From: Myxococcus xanthus
GTDB lineage: Bacteria > Myxococcota > Myxococcia > Myxococcales > Myxococcaceae
Assembly (NCBI RefSeq): GCF_013116825.1
Contig: NZ_JABFNS010000069.1
Span: forward strand, 1-45,584
DNA length: 45,584 nucleotides
Direction of reading: 5' to 3'
The notes beneath the pieces were generated by a model. The model made no database searches, was not told where the DNA came from, and worked only from the letters and a program-made list of their open reading frames with translations. The translations under genes and the position numbers were made by a program. Below are positions 1 to 7,499 of the stretch, one piece after another; within the stretch, counting starts at the first letter, position 1, and each line of letters begins with the position of its first letter.

Positions 1-516
1 GCCCTCCCCCACCCAGTTGCCTGCCAGCGACATCGCCAGACCGTCCACCCGCTTCGCGTGCGTCGCCACCAGGCCAATGGACACGTTGTTGACCACGTTG
101 CCGGTGTGGAAACCCGACGTGCTCAGCCCTGGCACCAGGGTGAGGCTGAACGGAATGTGCACTTCGTTCGCGTCGGCCGCCGCCTTCGCTTCGGGCGCGC
201 CTGCCGAAGGCGCATTGGCACCGTCAGGCGCGACGGGCATGGAGGACGCGCCATCCGACGGCGCCGCGGGGCTCACAGCGCCGGACGCGGGCGCGCTCCC
301 AGCGGGCGCCCCGGCGGCCAGGGTGTGGCTCACCGGTTGCTCCGCCGCGGCCACCAGCGGCGGTGCGGACAGCTCGCGCGCCACGCCCGGCCAATCGACA
401 GTCGCCGCTCCGCTCGCGGCGCTCGAGGACGGCCCGCCCACCGCCTCCTCGGCGGAGGCCGAAAACGCCACCACCGCCGCCATCATCCCCGCGCATACCG
501 AGACCTTGCGATTCAT
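1..516 (-). CDS. Exported surface-repeat protein, N-terminal part (truncated by window edge)
   Basis: The gene reads from an ATG at 516 down to base 1 with no stop, so 172 residues are visible and the C-terminus lies outside. The N-terminus (MNRKVSVCAGMMAAVVAFSA...) is a Sec signal peptide, probably cleaved near the SASA sequence around residue 23. A long Ala/Pro/Ser/Gly-rich linker follows to about residue 110. Then comes VHIPFSLTLVPGLSTSG and NNVSIGLVATHAKRVDGL. This pattern resembles the start of LA_2272-type surface-repeat domains, in which short N-V-S-x-G-L-V units repeat. That match is from memory of the pattern, not a search. The likely location is the outer surface or periplasm. Function is unknown. 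Confidence 0.75.
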   Translation of the reverse strand, partial: MNRKVSVCAGMMAAVVAFSASAEEAVGGPSSSAASGAATVDWPGVARELSAPPLVAAAEQPVSHTLAAGAPAGSAPASGAVSPAAPSDGASSMPVAPDGANAPSAGAPEAKAAADANEVHIPFSLTLVPGLSTSGFHTGNVVNNVSIGLVATHAKRVDGLAMSLAGNWVGEG

Positions 517-686
517 CGCCTGGACCTTCCTGGACTGTTTTGAATGCGGCCCGGCCCGCATCGCGCGGGCACCCGGGCCAGGAGGAATCATCGGGAGGCG
601 TCGTCGCCCCGCTCGTGCAAGAGAACACCGGCACCGCGCGGAACTGTCACCAGTCCACTTCCGAGCAGCCGCGGATATCGGCCGCC

Positions 687-886
687 CTGTCCTCCCGTGC
701 CCCGTCCCGCCGCGACGTGCTCACCGCGCCCTGGGGGGCCTGCTCCTGCCCGGCGTCGCCGCATCACAGCCTGCCCCCGCCGGCCACCCGCCCCCCTCGC
801 ACGCCGCCGACAACGTGCGCGCGGGCTTCGGCCGGAGGCTCGACGGGAAGCTCCGCGCCCGCATCGAGAAGGAGCTGGCGGGCTGA
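687..886 (+). pseudogene. Possible decayed small Tat-exported protein (frameshift, no start codon)
   Basis: Between the truncated gene and the next CDS there is a coding-like stretch in two frames. Around 705-728 one frame reads SRRDVLTA. From 731 to the TGA at 884-886 another frame reads LGGLLLPGVAASQPAPAG and ends GRRLDGKLRARIEKELAG, with almost every third base G or C. Joined, the two give a convincing twin-arginine signal peptide and a short mature peptide of about 45 residues. The junction near 729-730 needs a 2-nt deletion or 1-nt insertion. No ATG/GTG/TTG opens the first frame; CTG at 687 is the only candidate. I read this as a frameshifted remnant or an assembly error. A chance shadow is possible. 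Confidence 0.3.
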
Positions 887-893
887 GCGGCGG

Positions 894-1388
894 CTACAGC
901 TCCGGGTCCGGCGTGTACTGGAGCTCGCCCGTGGGCTCCAGCACCAGGCCCGTGCCGGGCTCGTCCGCTTCGTCGTCGCGGCCCACCTCCAGCACGGACT
1001 CCTTCGCGTCCCACTGGCCCAGGTAGTACTCGCCGCCCGCGGCCATGCAGGCGCGGCCCTCCGACACCACCGTCTCCACCACTTCCTTGAGGTCGCTGGT
1101 GGCGCGAAGCAGCGTCCACGACTTGCCGTCCTCCTTGAAGCCCTCCGCCAGGTCCTTGAGCTCGGCGTCGCGAGGCATGCCGTCTGGCAGCGTCTGCCGC
1201 TCCCACGTGCGCGGCTCGCGCTGAGGCTGACGGGCCTTCCACGCGCGCGCCAGCGCCAGCAGCTTCTCCTCCGCCGCCTCCTGGAGCGCGTGCATCTCCT
1301 CAGGCAGGTCGATCTCCTCCAGCGCCAGCATCGCCGTCTCCAACTGCAGCGCCTTGAGGCTCCACTCGTTCCACGCCGTCTTCAGCAT
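894..1388 (-). CDS. Hypothetical cytoplasmic protein
   Basis: This is a 164-residue protein starting at ATG 1388 (MLKTAWNEWSLKALQLE) and ending PTGELQYTPDPEL. It has no signal peptide or membrane segment. The first 60 residues are strongly acidic and probably helical (LEEIDLPEEMHALQEAAEEKLLALARAWKARQ), and the rest is mixed alpha/beta. I do not recognise the family. It is transcribed divergently from the PNPOx-like gene at 1513, sharing a 124-bp intergenic region. Codon use is typical of the window, which supports it as real over the overlapping forward-strand frames. Confidence 0.7.
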   Translation of the reverse strand: MLKTAWNEWSLKALQLETAMLALEEIDLPEEMHALQEAAEEKLLALARAWKARQPQREPRTWERQTLPDGMPRDAELKDLAEGFKEDGKSWTLLRATSDLKEVVETVVSEGRACMAAGGEYYLGQWDAKESVLEVGRDDEADEPGTGLVLEPTGELQYTPDPEL

Positions 1389-1512
1389 CCGAACCCTCGC
1401 TTTCCTGCCCGGCCACCTACCACAGGCCCGCCTGCCCTGGCGGCGACCAACCCACCGCCATGTGCCCGCCGACCTCCACGCTGCCTACCTTGTGCTCCCA
1501 AGGGAGGCAGCG

Positions 1513-2040
1513 ATGGCCAGGAAGAAAAAGGACACCCAAGACGTCACCGAGCACTTCGATGACCTCATCAAGGACATCAAGGTCGCGATGATGACCACCG
1601 TGGAAGCGGATGGCAGCCTGCGCAGCCGCCCCATGTGGACGCACGCGCGAGACTTCGACGGAGAGCTCTGGTTCTTCACCCGCGAGCATGCCCCCAAGGT
1701 CGACGAGGTGACGCACGACCACCACGTCAACCTCGCGTACTCGGACCCGACCCGGGACCACTACGTCTCCGTGAGCGGCCGTTGCCGGCTGGTGCTCGAC
1801 AAGGAGAAGGCCCGCGAGCTGTGGAACCCCACCCTCAAGGCCTGGTTCCCCGAGGGCCTGGACGACCCCGAGCTCGCCCTGCTCTGCGTCCGCGTGGAGA
1901 AGGCCGAGTATTGGGACACGCCCAGCAGCCGCATGGTCCAGCTCACCGGCATGTTGAAGGCCGCCTTCACCGGACAGCCCTACACACCGGGCGACCACCA
2001 GAAGCTCGACCTGGACGACAGCGCCCCGCTTCCCCACTGA
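1513..2040 (+). CDS. Pyridoxamine 5'-phosphate oxidase-like (general stress protein 26-type) flavoprotein
   Basis: A 175-residue protein. The start is ATG 1513, preceded by AGGGAGG; frames extending upstream would run into the divergent promoter. The sequence has the split-barrel FMN-binding pattern of the PNPOx-like stress-protein family: DLIKDIKVAMMTTVEADGSL, then SRPMWTHARDFDGELWFFTR, then HVNLAYSDPTRDHYVSVSG, ending in the WFPEGLDDPELALLCVRV and AEYWD block. Known members bind FMN or related flavins, and a few act in stress responses; the substrate is not predictable here. It is monocistronic, followed by a hairpin at 2045-2070. Confidence 0.88.
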   Translation: MARKKKDTQDVTEHFDDLIKDIKVAMMTTVEADGSLRSRPMWTHARDFDGELWFFTREHAPKVDEVTHDHHVNLAYSDPTRDHYVSVSGRCRLVLDKEKARELWNPTLKAWFPEGLDDPELALLCVRVEKAEYWDTPSSRMVQLTGMLKAAFTGQPYTPGDHQKLDLDDSAPLPH

Positions 2041-2044
2041 ACCG

Positions 2045-2070
2045 GACGGCCCCATCGGAATGGGCCCGTC
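2045..2070 (+). terminator. Hairpin after the PNPOx-like gene
   Basis: The arms GACGGCCCCAT and ATGGGCCCGTC pair over 11 positions with one C-C mismatch around a CGGA loop, 5 bp after the stop codon. No T-run follows, as is common in this GC-rich DNA, so the terminator role is inferred from position. Confidence 0.45.
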
Positions 2071-2318
2071 ATAGCGGTAGGACGGCGCCTCGCGACGGCT
2101 CCGCCTCCCCCTGTCCCACTGACACCTTCTTCATCCTTCAAGCAGGGCGGGTCGTCATCAACCCATGGCGAACCTGTCCGAGGAGTGTGCCGTGGATGTC
2201 GTCCTTCTGACGACCTGGTGTTTCTCTGACAGCGTCGATCGCCTCGCCTTGTACCTCTGGCTGGCCTGATCCATGAGTGCGGCGCCCTCGGGTGGTAAGA
2301 GCCGCCACGCTCATGACG

Positions 2319-2347
2319 TTGAAGTGATGAACGCTTTAGAGTATCAA
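2319..2347 (+). promoter_or_regulatory. Candidate sigma-70-type promoter for the inositol-lipid operon
   Basis: TTGAAG (2319-2324) and TATCAA (2342-2347) are separated by exactly 17 bp, each matching 4 of 6 consensus bases. They lie in a locally AT-richer stretch 93 bp before the ino1 ATG. The rest of 2071-2439 holds no convincing gene. The assignment is by eye and has no experimental support. Confidence 0.35.
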
Positions 2348-2439
2348 CCATCCGCTTTCGAGATTTTCCGCATGCACGACCGGTATCGTACCGACCCGCA
2401 TACGGCCGACTCGAATACGTCTAACGAAGGAACATCACG

Positions 2440-3774
2440 ATGGAAAACAAGAGGTCGGTCGCGAAGCCGGACGGCAAGCTCGCGGTCCTGATTCCGGGTC
2501 TGGGCGCTGTGTCCACCACGCTGATGGCGGGTGTCGAGCTGGCGCGCAAGGGCAAGGGTCACCCCATTGGCTCGCTCACGCAGATGGGCACCGCCCGCCT
2601 GGGGAAGCGGACCGACGGGCGCACCGTGAAGCTCAACGAGCTGGTTCCCCTGGCGGAGCTGAAGGACGTTGCCTTCGGCGCCTGGGACATCATCCGTGAG
2701 GACGCGTACGAAGTGGCCGTGCGCTCGGGCGTGCTCAGCGACAAGCACCTGGAGGAGGTGAAGCCGTTCCTCCAGAGCATCAAGCCGAAGCAGGGCGTGC
2801 ACGACCCTGAGTTCGTGCGCCGCATCGAGGCCAACCACACCAAGGCCACCAAGACGCACCGCGAGAGCATCGAAGCGCTGCGCCAGGACATCCGCGACTT
2901 CAAGAAGGAGCTCAACGCGACGCGCGCCGTGATGGTGGTGTGCAGCAGCGTGGAGACCTTCCGTCCGCTGCCCGAGTCCTTCAAGACGCTGGCCGCCTTC
3001 GAGAAGGCGCTGGACGAGAACAGCCCGGACATCAACCCCACCGCGCTGTATACCTACGCGGCCATCAAGGAGGGCGTGCCCTTCGCGAACGCCACGCCCA
3101 ACGCCAGCGTGGACACGCCGGCGCTCCAGGAGCTGGCCAAGCAGGAGTCGGTGGCCGTCGCCGGCCGCGACCTCAAGAGCGGCCAGACGATGATAAAGAC
3201 GGTCATCGCGCCCGCGCTCAAGGCCCGCATGCTGGGTCTGGATGGCTGGTTCTCCACCAACATCCTGGGCAACCGCGACGGCGAGGTGCTGGACGACCCC
3301 GCGGCCTTCAAGGCCAAGGAAGTCACCAAGTCGAGCGTGCTGGACACCATCCTGCAGCCCGAGCTGTACCCGGAGCTGTACAAGAAGTACGCGCACAAGG
3401 TGTCCATCCACTACTACCCGCCCCGCGGCGACGCGAAGGAGGGTTGGGACAACATCGACATCACCGGATGGCTCGGCTATCCGATGCAGATCAAGGTCAA
3501 CTTCCTCTGCCGCGACTCCATCCTGGCCGCCCCGCTGGTGCTGGACATCGCGCTGTTCCTGGACCTGGCCAAGCGGCTGGAGTGGCGCGGCATCCAGGAG
3601 TGGATGTCCTTCTACTTCAAGACCCCCATGGCGCAGCCGGGTCTGCCGGTGGAGCACGACCTCTTCATCCAGCTCACCAAGCTGAAGAACACGCTGCGCG
3701 TCGTCGCGGGCGAGGACCCCATCACCCACCTCGGGCTCGACTATTACGGAGATGACCTCCCGCTCTCCCAATAA
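2440..3774 (+). CDS. ino1: myo-Inositol-1(3)-phosphate synthase
   Basis: A 444-residue cytoplasmic enzyme that converts glucose 6-phosphate to inositol 3-phosphate with an internal NAD+ redox cycle. The start ATG at 2440 is preceded by AAGGAA. The NAD-binding fold opens with LAVLIPGLGAVSTTLMAGV (about residues 14-32). Typical family blocks follow: AFGAWDIIREDAYE, ALYTYAAIKEGVPFANATPN, SGQTMIKTVIAPAL, GWFSTNILGNRDGEVL and WDNIDITGWLGYPMQIKVNF. Lysines and aspartates expected in the catalytic half are present in these blocks. It is the first gene of a five-gene operon and overlaps the next gene by 23 bp. It supplies the inositol phosphate head group used downstream. Confidence 0.95.
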   Translation: MENKRSVAKPDGKLAVLIPGLGAVSTTLMAGVELARKGKGHPIGSLTQMGTARLGKRTDGRTVKLNELVPLAELKDVAFGAWDIIREDAYEVAVRSGVLSDKHLEEVKPFLQSIKPKQGVHDPEFVRRIEANHTKATKTHRESIEALRQDIRDFKKELNATRAVMVVCSSVETFRPLPESFKTLAAFEKALDENSPDINPTALYTYAAIKEGVPFANATPNASVDTPALQELAKQESVAVAGRDLKSGQTMIKTVIAPALKARMLGLDGWFSTNILGNRDGEVLDDPAAFKAKEVTKSSVLDTILQPELYPELYKKYAHKVSIHYYPPRGDAKEGWDNIDITGWLGYPMQIKVNFLCRDSILAAPLVLDIALFLDLAKRLEWRGIQEWMSFYFKTPMAQPGLPVEHDLFIQLTKLKNTLRVVAGEDPITHLGLDYYGDDLPLSQ

Positions 3775-4678
3775 GGTCACCGCGCTCACGTGGCTCTCCA
3801 CCGTCCTGGGGTTGAGCCACTTGACGCTGGTGTACGCCACCGGCCGGCTGCGGTGGGACCACGTCGCGGCGGACGCGCTGATTCTGGGGGTGGCCTGGTC
3901 GGGCCCCCGCCTTCAGCGCTTCCTCCGCGGTGGGCTCGCGCTTTGGCTGACCGGGATGCTGCTGGACAGCCAGGGTCTCTGGCTGTTCCTGCGGGGCCCC
4001 ATCCACACGGGCGACCTGTGGGAGCTGGAGCGCCAGTGGTTCCCGGCGCCCGGCGGCACCCACTGGCCCGAATGGTGGTCCACGCGCTTCACCCCGGCCT
4101 TGGACCTGCTCTGCGGCTTCGCCTACGCGGCGTACCTGTACGAGGTCTTCATCCTGGCCATCTTCTTCTTCGTGAAGAAGGACTCGCTCTTCGAAAGGCT
4201 GTGCTGGGGCTTCCTGGCGGCGAACGCCATCGGCATCGTCATCTACGTGCTCTACCCCGCCGCGCCGCCCTGGTACGTGCTCCAGTACGGCCCGGGACCG
4301 GCCGACCTGGCCGCGCCCCCCAACCCCGCGGGGACCGCCCGTTTCGACGAGCTGCTGGGCATCAGTTATTTCGCGAGCTTCTACTCGCGCAGCACCAACG
4401 TGTTCGGGGCCATGCCCTCACTGCACGCGGCGTACCCCTTCCTGGTGATGCTGTTCGTATGGTCGCGCGGCTGGGCGTGGCGCATCTCCACCGGGCTGTT
4501 CGCGTTGCTCGTCGCCTTCTCCGCCGTATACCTGACGCACCACTACATCCTGGACGTGCTCGCGGGCCTGGGCGTGGCGGCGGTTGCATTCCTGGCGGTC
4601 GAGAGCGTCTACGCCCGTTGGACGGCCACCGCACCGTGGGCCGTGTCGTTGACTACAAGAGGAGACACCCGTGCTTGA
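3752..4678 (+). CDS. PAP2-superfamily inositolphosphotransferase (AUR1-like) membrane enzyme
   Basis: A 308-residue integral membrane protein with about six hydrophobic segments. The PAP2/AUR1 signature is clear: YPAAPPWYVL (168-177), then MPSLHAAYP (221-229, His 224) and LTHHYILDVLAGLG (261-274, His 264 and Asp 268). The APPWY block before the SLH and HHY boxes is what I know from AUR1/IPT1-type enzymes (the PAP2_3 group), which transfer phosphoinositol to ceramide. Ordinary PAP2 phosphatases usually lack it. The start ATG lies inside the end of ino1, and the stop overlaps the next gene by 8 bp, so translation is probably coupled. Placement behind inositol-phosphate synthase makes inositol phosphorylceramide synthase the best guess. 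A phosphatidylinositol-phosphate phosphatase is the alternative. Confidence 0.85.
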   Translation: MTSRSPNKVTALTWLSTVLGLSHLTLVYATGRLRWDHVAADALILGVAWSGPRLQRFLRGGLALWLTGMLLDSQGLWLFLRGPIHTGDLWELERQWFPAPGGTHWPEWWSTRFTPALDLLCGFAYAAYLYEVFILAIFFFVKKDSLFERLCWGFLAANAIGIVIYVLYPAAPPWYVLQYGPGPADLAAPPNPAGTARFDELLGISYFASFYSRSTNVFGAMPSLHAAYPFLVMLFVWSRGWAWRISTGLFALLVAFSAVYLTHHYILDVLAGLGVAAVAFLAVESVYARWTATAPWAVSLTTRGDTRA

Positions 4679-5921
4679 GAACCTGATGGCGTGGTTGACC
4701 GGAAACCTGTCTCCGTCCGCCCGCATCTGGACGGCGCTGGCACCGGCCATCGTCGCCTGCACGTACTTCATCGGCGGGTTGCTCCTCTTCTGTATCCGCT
4801 GCGCCTTCAAGGGCATTCCCCGCGACGAGGAGACGCTCAAGCGCGGCAACAACGGGCTGGTGGGCTTCTTCCTTCGGCACTACTTCTTCTGGGTCATCCA
4901 GCCGCTGTGGGCGGTGATTCTGCGTTCCGGCCTGCCGGCCAACGCGCTGTCCATGCTGTCGGGCCTGCTGGGCATCTCTTCCGGCGTGGCGGTGGCGGCG
5001 GGCCGCTTCGCGCTGGGCGGCTGGCTCTTCCTGTTCGCGGGCATCCTGGACGTGATGGACGGGCGCATCGCCCGCACGCGCAAGGAGGCCAACCCCGCGG
5101 GCGCGGCGCTGGACTCGGTGCTGGACCGGTACGTGGACTCGGCCATGCTCATGGGTCTGGCCTGGTACTACCGGGACACCTGGGTGCTGCTGCCCGCGCT
5201 GATGGCGCTGCTCGGCTCCTCGCTGGTGCCCTACGTGCGCGCCAAGGGCGAAGGCCTGGGCGTCAACGTGCGCGACGGCGCCATGCAGCGGCTGGAGCGG
5301 GTGCTCTTCATGGGCGCGGGCACGGCGCTGTCGCCCATCCTGGAGGCCGTCTTCTGGCCCGAGGAGAAGCACCCCATGCACTGGCTCGCGGTGGTGGGGC
5401 TCGTCTTCGTGGCCGTCATGAGCAACGTCACGGCGCTCTCCCGCTTCCGCAACCTGGTGAAGGCGCTGGCGCCCAAGCGTCAGGAGGCGCGCTCTGGCAA
5501 GGCCATCATCGGGCTCAACGCCCTGGCGGGCGCGGTGGCCACGGCGGTGGACTTCGCGCTGGTGCTGGCACTGGTGGAATGGGCGGGCATGCTGCCCGCA
5601 TGGGCCACGGTGCTGGGCTGCGGCCTGGGCGCGGTGGTGAACTACTCCATCAACCGCGTGCTCACCTTCAAGAGCACCGGCGCGGTGGGGCGGCAGCTGG
5701 CGCGCTATTCGGTGGTGAGTGGAACCAGCGCGCTGCTCAACGCGGGCGGCGTGGCGCTGCTGACGCTGCACCCGCAGCTGGCCTATGCGCTGGGGTGGTG
5801 GCTGGTGCGCGGCGTGGTGTACTTCGCGTGGAACCTGCCGCTGCAGCGTGACTACGTCTTCAACAACGAAGCGGCGGCTTCCGAGGACGCGCTCATGGAG
5901 CAGCGCCCCCATGCGGCCTGA
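4671..5921 (+). CDS. CDP-alcohol phosphatidyltransferase fused to a C-terminal GtrA-like domain; candidate phosphatidylinositol-phosphate synthase
   Basis: The start is GTG 4671, eight bases after AGAGGAG and overlapping the previous stop; the product is 416 residues. Residues about 75-265 form a membrane CDP-alcohol phosphatidyltransferase with a complete signature: D127-x2-D130-G-x2-A-R-x8-G144-x3-D148-x3-D152. These aspartates bind the metal and activate the alcohol. Residues about 280-398 form a separate four-helix GtrA-like unit with NYSINRVLTF (324-333) and NLPLQRDYVF. GtrA proteins are associated with polyprenyl-linked sugar translocation or act as glycosyltransferase partners. Given ino1 upstream and a lipid-phosphatase-like gene downstream, the predicted reaction is CDP-diacylglycerol plus inositol phosphate to phosphatidylinositol phosphate. 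The alcohol substrate cannot be proven from the motif alone. The gene overlaps the next by 11 bp. Confidence 0.88.
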   Translation: MLENLMAWLTGNLSPSARIWTALAPAIVACTYFIGGLLLFCIRCAFKGIPRDEETLKRGNNGLVGFFLRHYFFWVIQPLWAVILRSGLPANALSMLSGLLGISSGVAVAAGRFALGGWLFLFAGILDVMDGRIARTRKEANPAGAALDSVLDRYVDSAMLMGLAWYYRDTWVLLPALMALLGSSLVPYVRAKGEGLGVNVRDGAMQRLERVLFMGAGTALSPILEAVFWPEEKHPMHWLAVVGLVFVAVMSNVTALSRFRNLVKALAPKRQEARSGKAIIGLNALAGAVATAVDFALVLALVEWAGMLPAWATVLGCGLGAVVNYSINRVLTFKSTGAVGRQLARYSVVSGTSALLNAGGVALLTLHPQLAYALGWWLVRGVVYFAWNLPLQRDYVFNNEAAASEDALMEQRPHAA

Positions 5922-6909
5922 AGGGCGCCTCCAGGTGCTGAAGGGCCTGGCTGTGGCCACCGCGCTCGTGCTGCCCTCGGTGGCGGCGGCGGGCGCGGTG
6001 CTGGAGCCGAAGCTGTCCCCCAGTGACAACTACGGGGAGAACTTCACCTTCATCGGCGACCTGGACGGCGGCACCTTCATCTTCGTGCAGCTGACGGTGA
6101 CGAACATCGGTCCCGGCTCGCGCACCGGATTGTGCCGGACCACGGTGCTGACGCCGGGGCAGCGGGCCTGGTCGGCGCAGACGAAGGTCAAGGCGCGCGA
6201 CTGGCGCTATGACGCGGAGAGCTCCACGCTGAAGATGGGGCCGTGCTCGGCCCGTTCCGCGGATGGGGCCACGCGCGTGGAAGTCCCGCTGGATGGCGGG
6301 CGGGTGCTGCTGGAGTACGCCGCGCCCATGACGCCCCAGGGCCAGGAAGGCACCGAGGTGGAGGTGGGCAAGGACCGCTACCACCACGAGGTGACGCTGG
6401 CCTTCAGCGCGTTGAAGGCGACGGTGAAGCGGCCCAAGGGCGAGGACGTCGTCTACACGGGGGGCGGGTACGCGGACCACACGCGCTCCACCATTGCGCC
6501 AGCGAAGCTCGCGAAGCGGTGGGTGCGCTTCCGGGCGCTGCTCGGCGGCGAGAAGCTGGTGCTGCTGGCGCGTGAGGGGCAGGACGGTGAATACGGCCCC
6601 GCGTACGCGTGGGAGGAAGGCGCCAAGGCCCGCTCGCTGGAGCACTTCACGCTCGCGCGGGAAGGCTTGAAGGAGCGGAGCTCGTGGACGGTGGAGCTGT
6701 TCGCGGATGGCGCCTCTGCCATGGTGCTGCGCTCCACCTCGCTGATGCAGCGCAGCGCGCCAGTGGAGGATTTGGGCGCGGTGCTGGGCGGGCTGGTGCG
6801 CTCGGTGGTGGGCTCACCGGTGACGTACCTGCACCGGGCGGTGCTGGAGCGTGAGGGCAAGGCACCGGTGACGGGGCTGATGGAAGTGACGCTCGAGGGC
6901 GACCTGTGA
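5911..6909 (+). CDS. Exported lipocalin-like protein (CrtC/Svf1-like pattern) in the inositol-lipid operon
   Basis: A 332-residue protein starting at ATG 5911 inside the end of the previous gene. A signal peptide (RLQVLKGLAVATALVLPSVAAAGA) covers residues 1 to about 28. The mature part begins PSDNYGENFTFIGDLDGGTFIFVQLTVTNIGPG and continues as alternating beta strands to SPVTYLHRAVLE and GLMEVTLEGDL. The opening, in which an acidic stretch is followed by a D-G-G-x-F-I-x-V-Q-L strand, resembles lipocalin-fold proteins of the CrtC and Svf1 groups as I remember them. The match is weak and only by eye. Yeast Svf1 is linked to ceramide metabolism, which would fit the operon. It overlaps the downstream phosphatase by 4 bp (GTGA). 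It is probably a periplasmic lipid carrier or chaperone; function is unproven. Confidence 0.7.
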   Translation: MRPEGRLQVLKGLAVATALVLPSVAAAGAVLEPKLSPSDNYGENFTFIGDLDGGTFIFVQLTVTNIGPGSRTGLCRTTVLTPGQRAWSAQTKVKARDWRYDAESSTLKMGPCSARSADGATRVEVPLDGGRVLLEYAAPMTPQGQEGTEVEVGKDRYHHEVTLAFSALKATVKRPKGEDVVYTGGGYADHTRSTIAPAKLAKRWVRFRALLGGEKLVLLAREGQDGEYGPAYAWEEGAKARSLEHFTLAREGLKERSSWTVELFADGASAMVLRSTSLMQRSAPVEDLGAVLGGLVRSVVGSPVTYLHRAVLEREGKAPVTGLMEVTLEGDL

Positions 6910-7487
6910 GTTTTGCTTTGCTGCGGGAAGTGCACCACGTGCCGGGTGTGCGCGGCTGGGTGCGCAAGCAGGTGCTGCGCTCGGTGGCGCGCTGCGTGGA
7001 GTGGACCACGAAGCTGCCGGGGCGCGGGTTGAACGTGTCTCAGGTGAATGACTGGCTGTACGTGGGTGGCGCGGTGCCTCGCTCGCGGTACACGGAGCTG
7101 AAGACGCGCGGCATCACCGCGGTGATTGACGTGCGGGGTGAGCGCTGTGACGACGCGGAGGCGTTGAAGGCGCTGGGCATCGAACTGCTGAACCTGCCGG
7201 TGACGGACCGCTATCCGCCGTCGGTGGAGCAGCTGATGCGGGGCGTGGAGTGGGCCCTGCCCCGGCTGGAGCAGGGCGGCACGCTGTATACCCACTGCGA
7301 GCACGGCGTGGGCCGGGGCCCGCTGGTGGGGCTGGCGGTGATGGTGGCGCGCGGCTGGGAGGCACCGGCCGCGTACCGCGAGCTGCGGCAGGCGCGGTGG
7401 CAGTCCACGCTGAACGACCGGCAGTTGAACGGGCTCGCGGACTTCGTCGCCGCGTGGCAGGCACGGACGTCCGAGCGGGCGGCGTAG
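6906..7487 (+). CDS. Dual-specificity phosphatase, PTPMT1-like; candidate phosphatidylinositol-phosphate phosphatase
   Basis: A 193-residue protein starting at GTG 6906, which shares four bases with the previous stop. The Cys-based phosphatase loop is THCEHGVGRGPL: Cys 131 is the nucleophile and Arg 137 the phosphate-binding residue. Asp 101 in NLPVTDRYPP is the likely general acid. The N-terminal block NDWLYVGGAVPRSRYTELKTRGITAVIDVRGE is typical of the PTPMT1/dual-specificity group, whose best-known member removes phosphate from phosphatidylglycerol phosphate. As last gene of the operon it would complete phosphatidylinositol synthesis by dephosphorylating phosphatidylinositol phosphate. A protein-phosphatase role is the alternative. 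A diverged relative with the same loop lies at 35157-35720. Confidence 0.85.
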   Translation: MSFALLREVHHVPGVRGWVRKQVLRSVARCVEWTTKLPGRGLNVSQVNDWLYVGGAVPRSRYTELKTRGITAVIDVRGERCDDAEALKALGIELLNLPVTDRYPPSVEQLMRGVEWALPRLEQGGTLYTHCEHGVGRGPLVGLAVMVARGWEAPAAYRELRQARWQSTLNDRQLNGLADFVAAWQARTSERAA

Positions 7488-7499
7488 GCCGCGCCCAGC

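Noticed and set aside
2344..3840. 498-codon reverse-strand frame opposite ino1
   Set aside because: It is the mirror of a high-GC coding frame; its product is Val/Arg/His-rich with no motif, while ino1 on the other strand is unmistakable.
6906..7487. Classical protein tyrosine phosphatase
   Set aside because: The length, the NDWLYVGG opening and the operon context fit the PTPMT1/dual-specificity lipid phosphatase group better, although protein substrates are not excluded.
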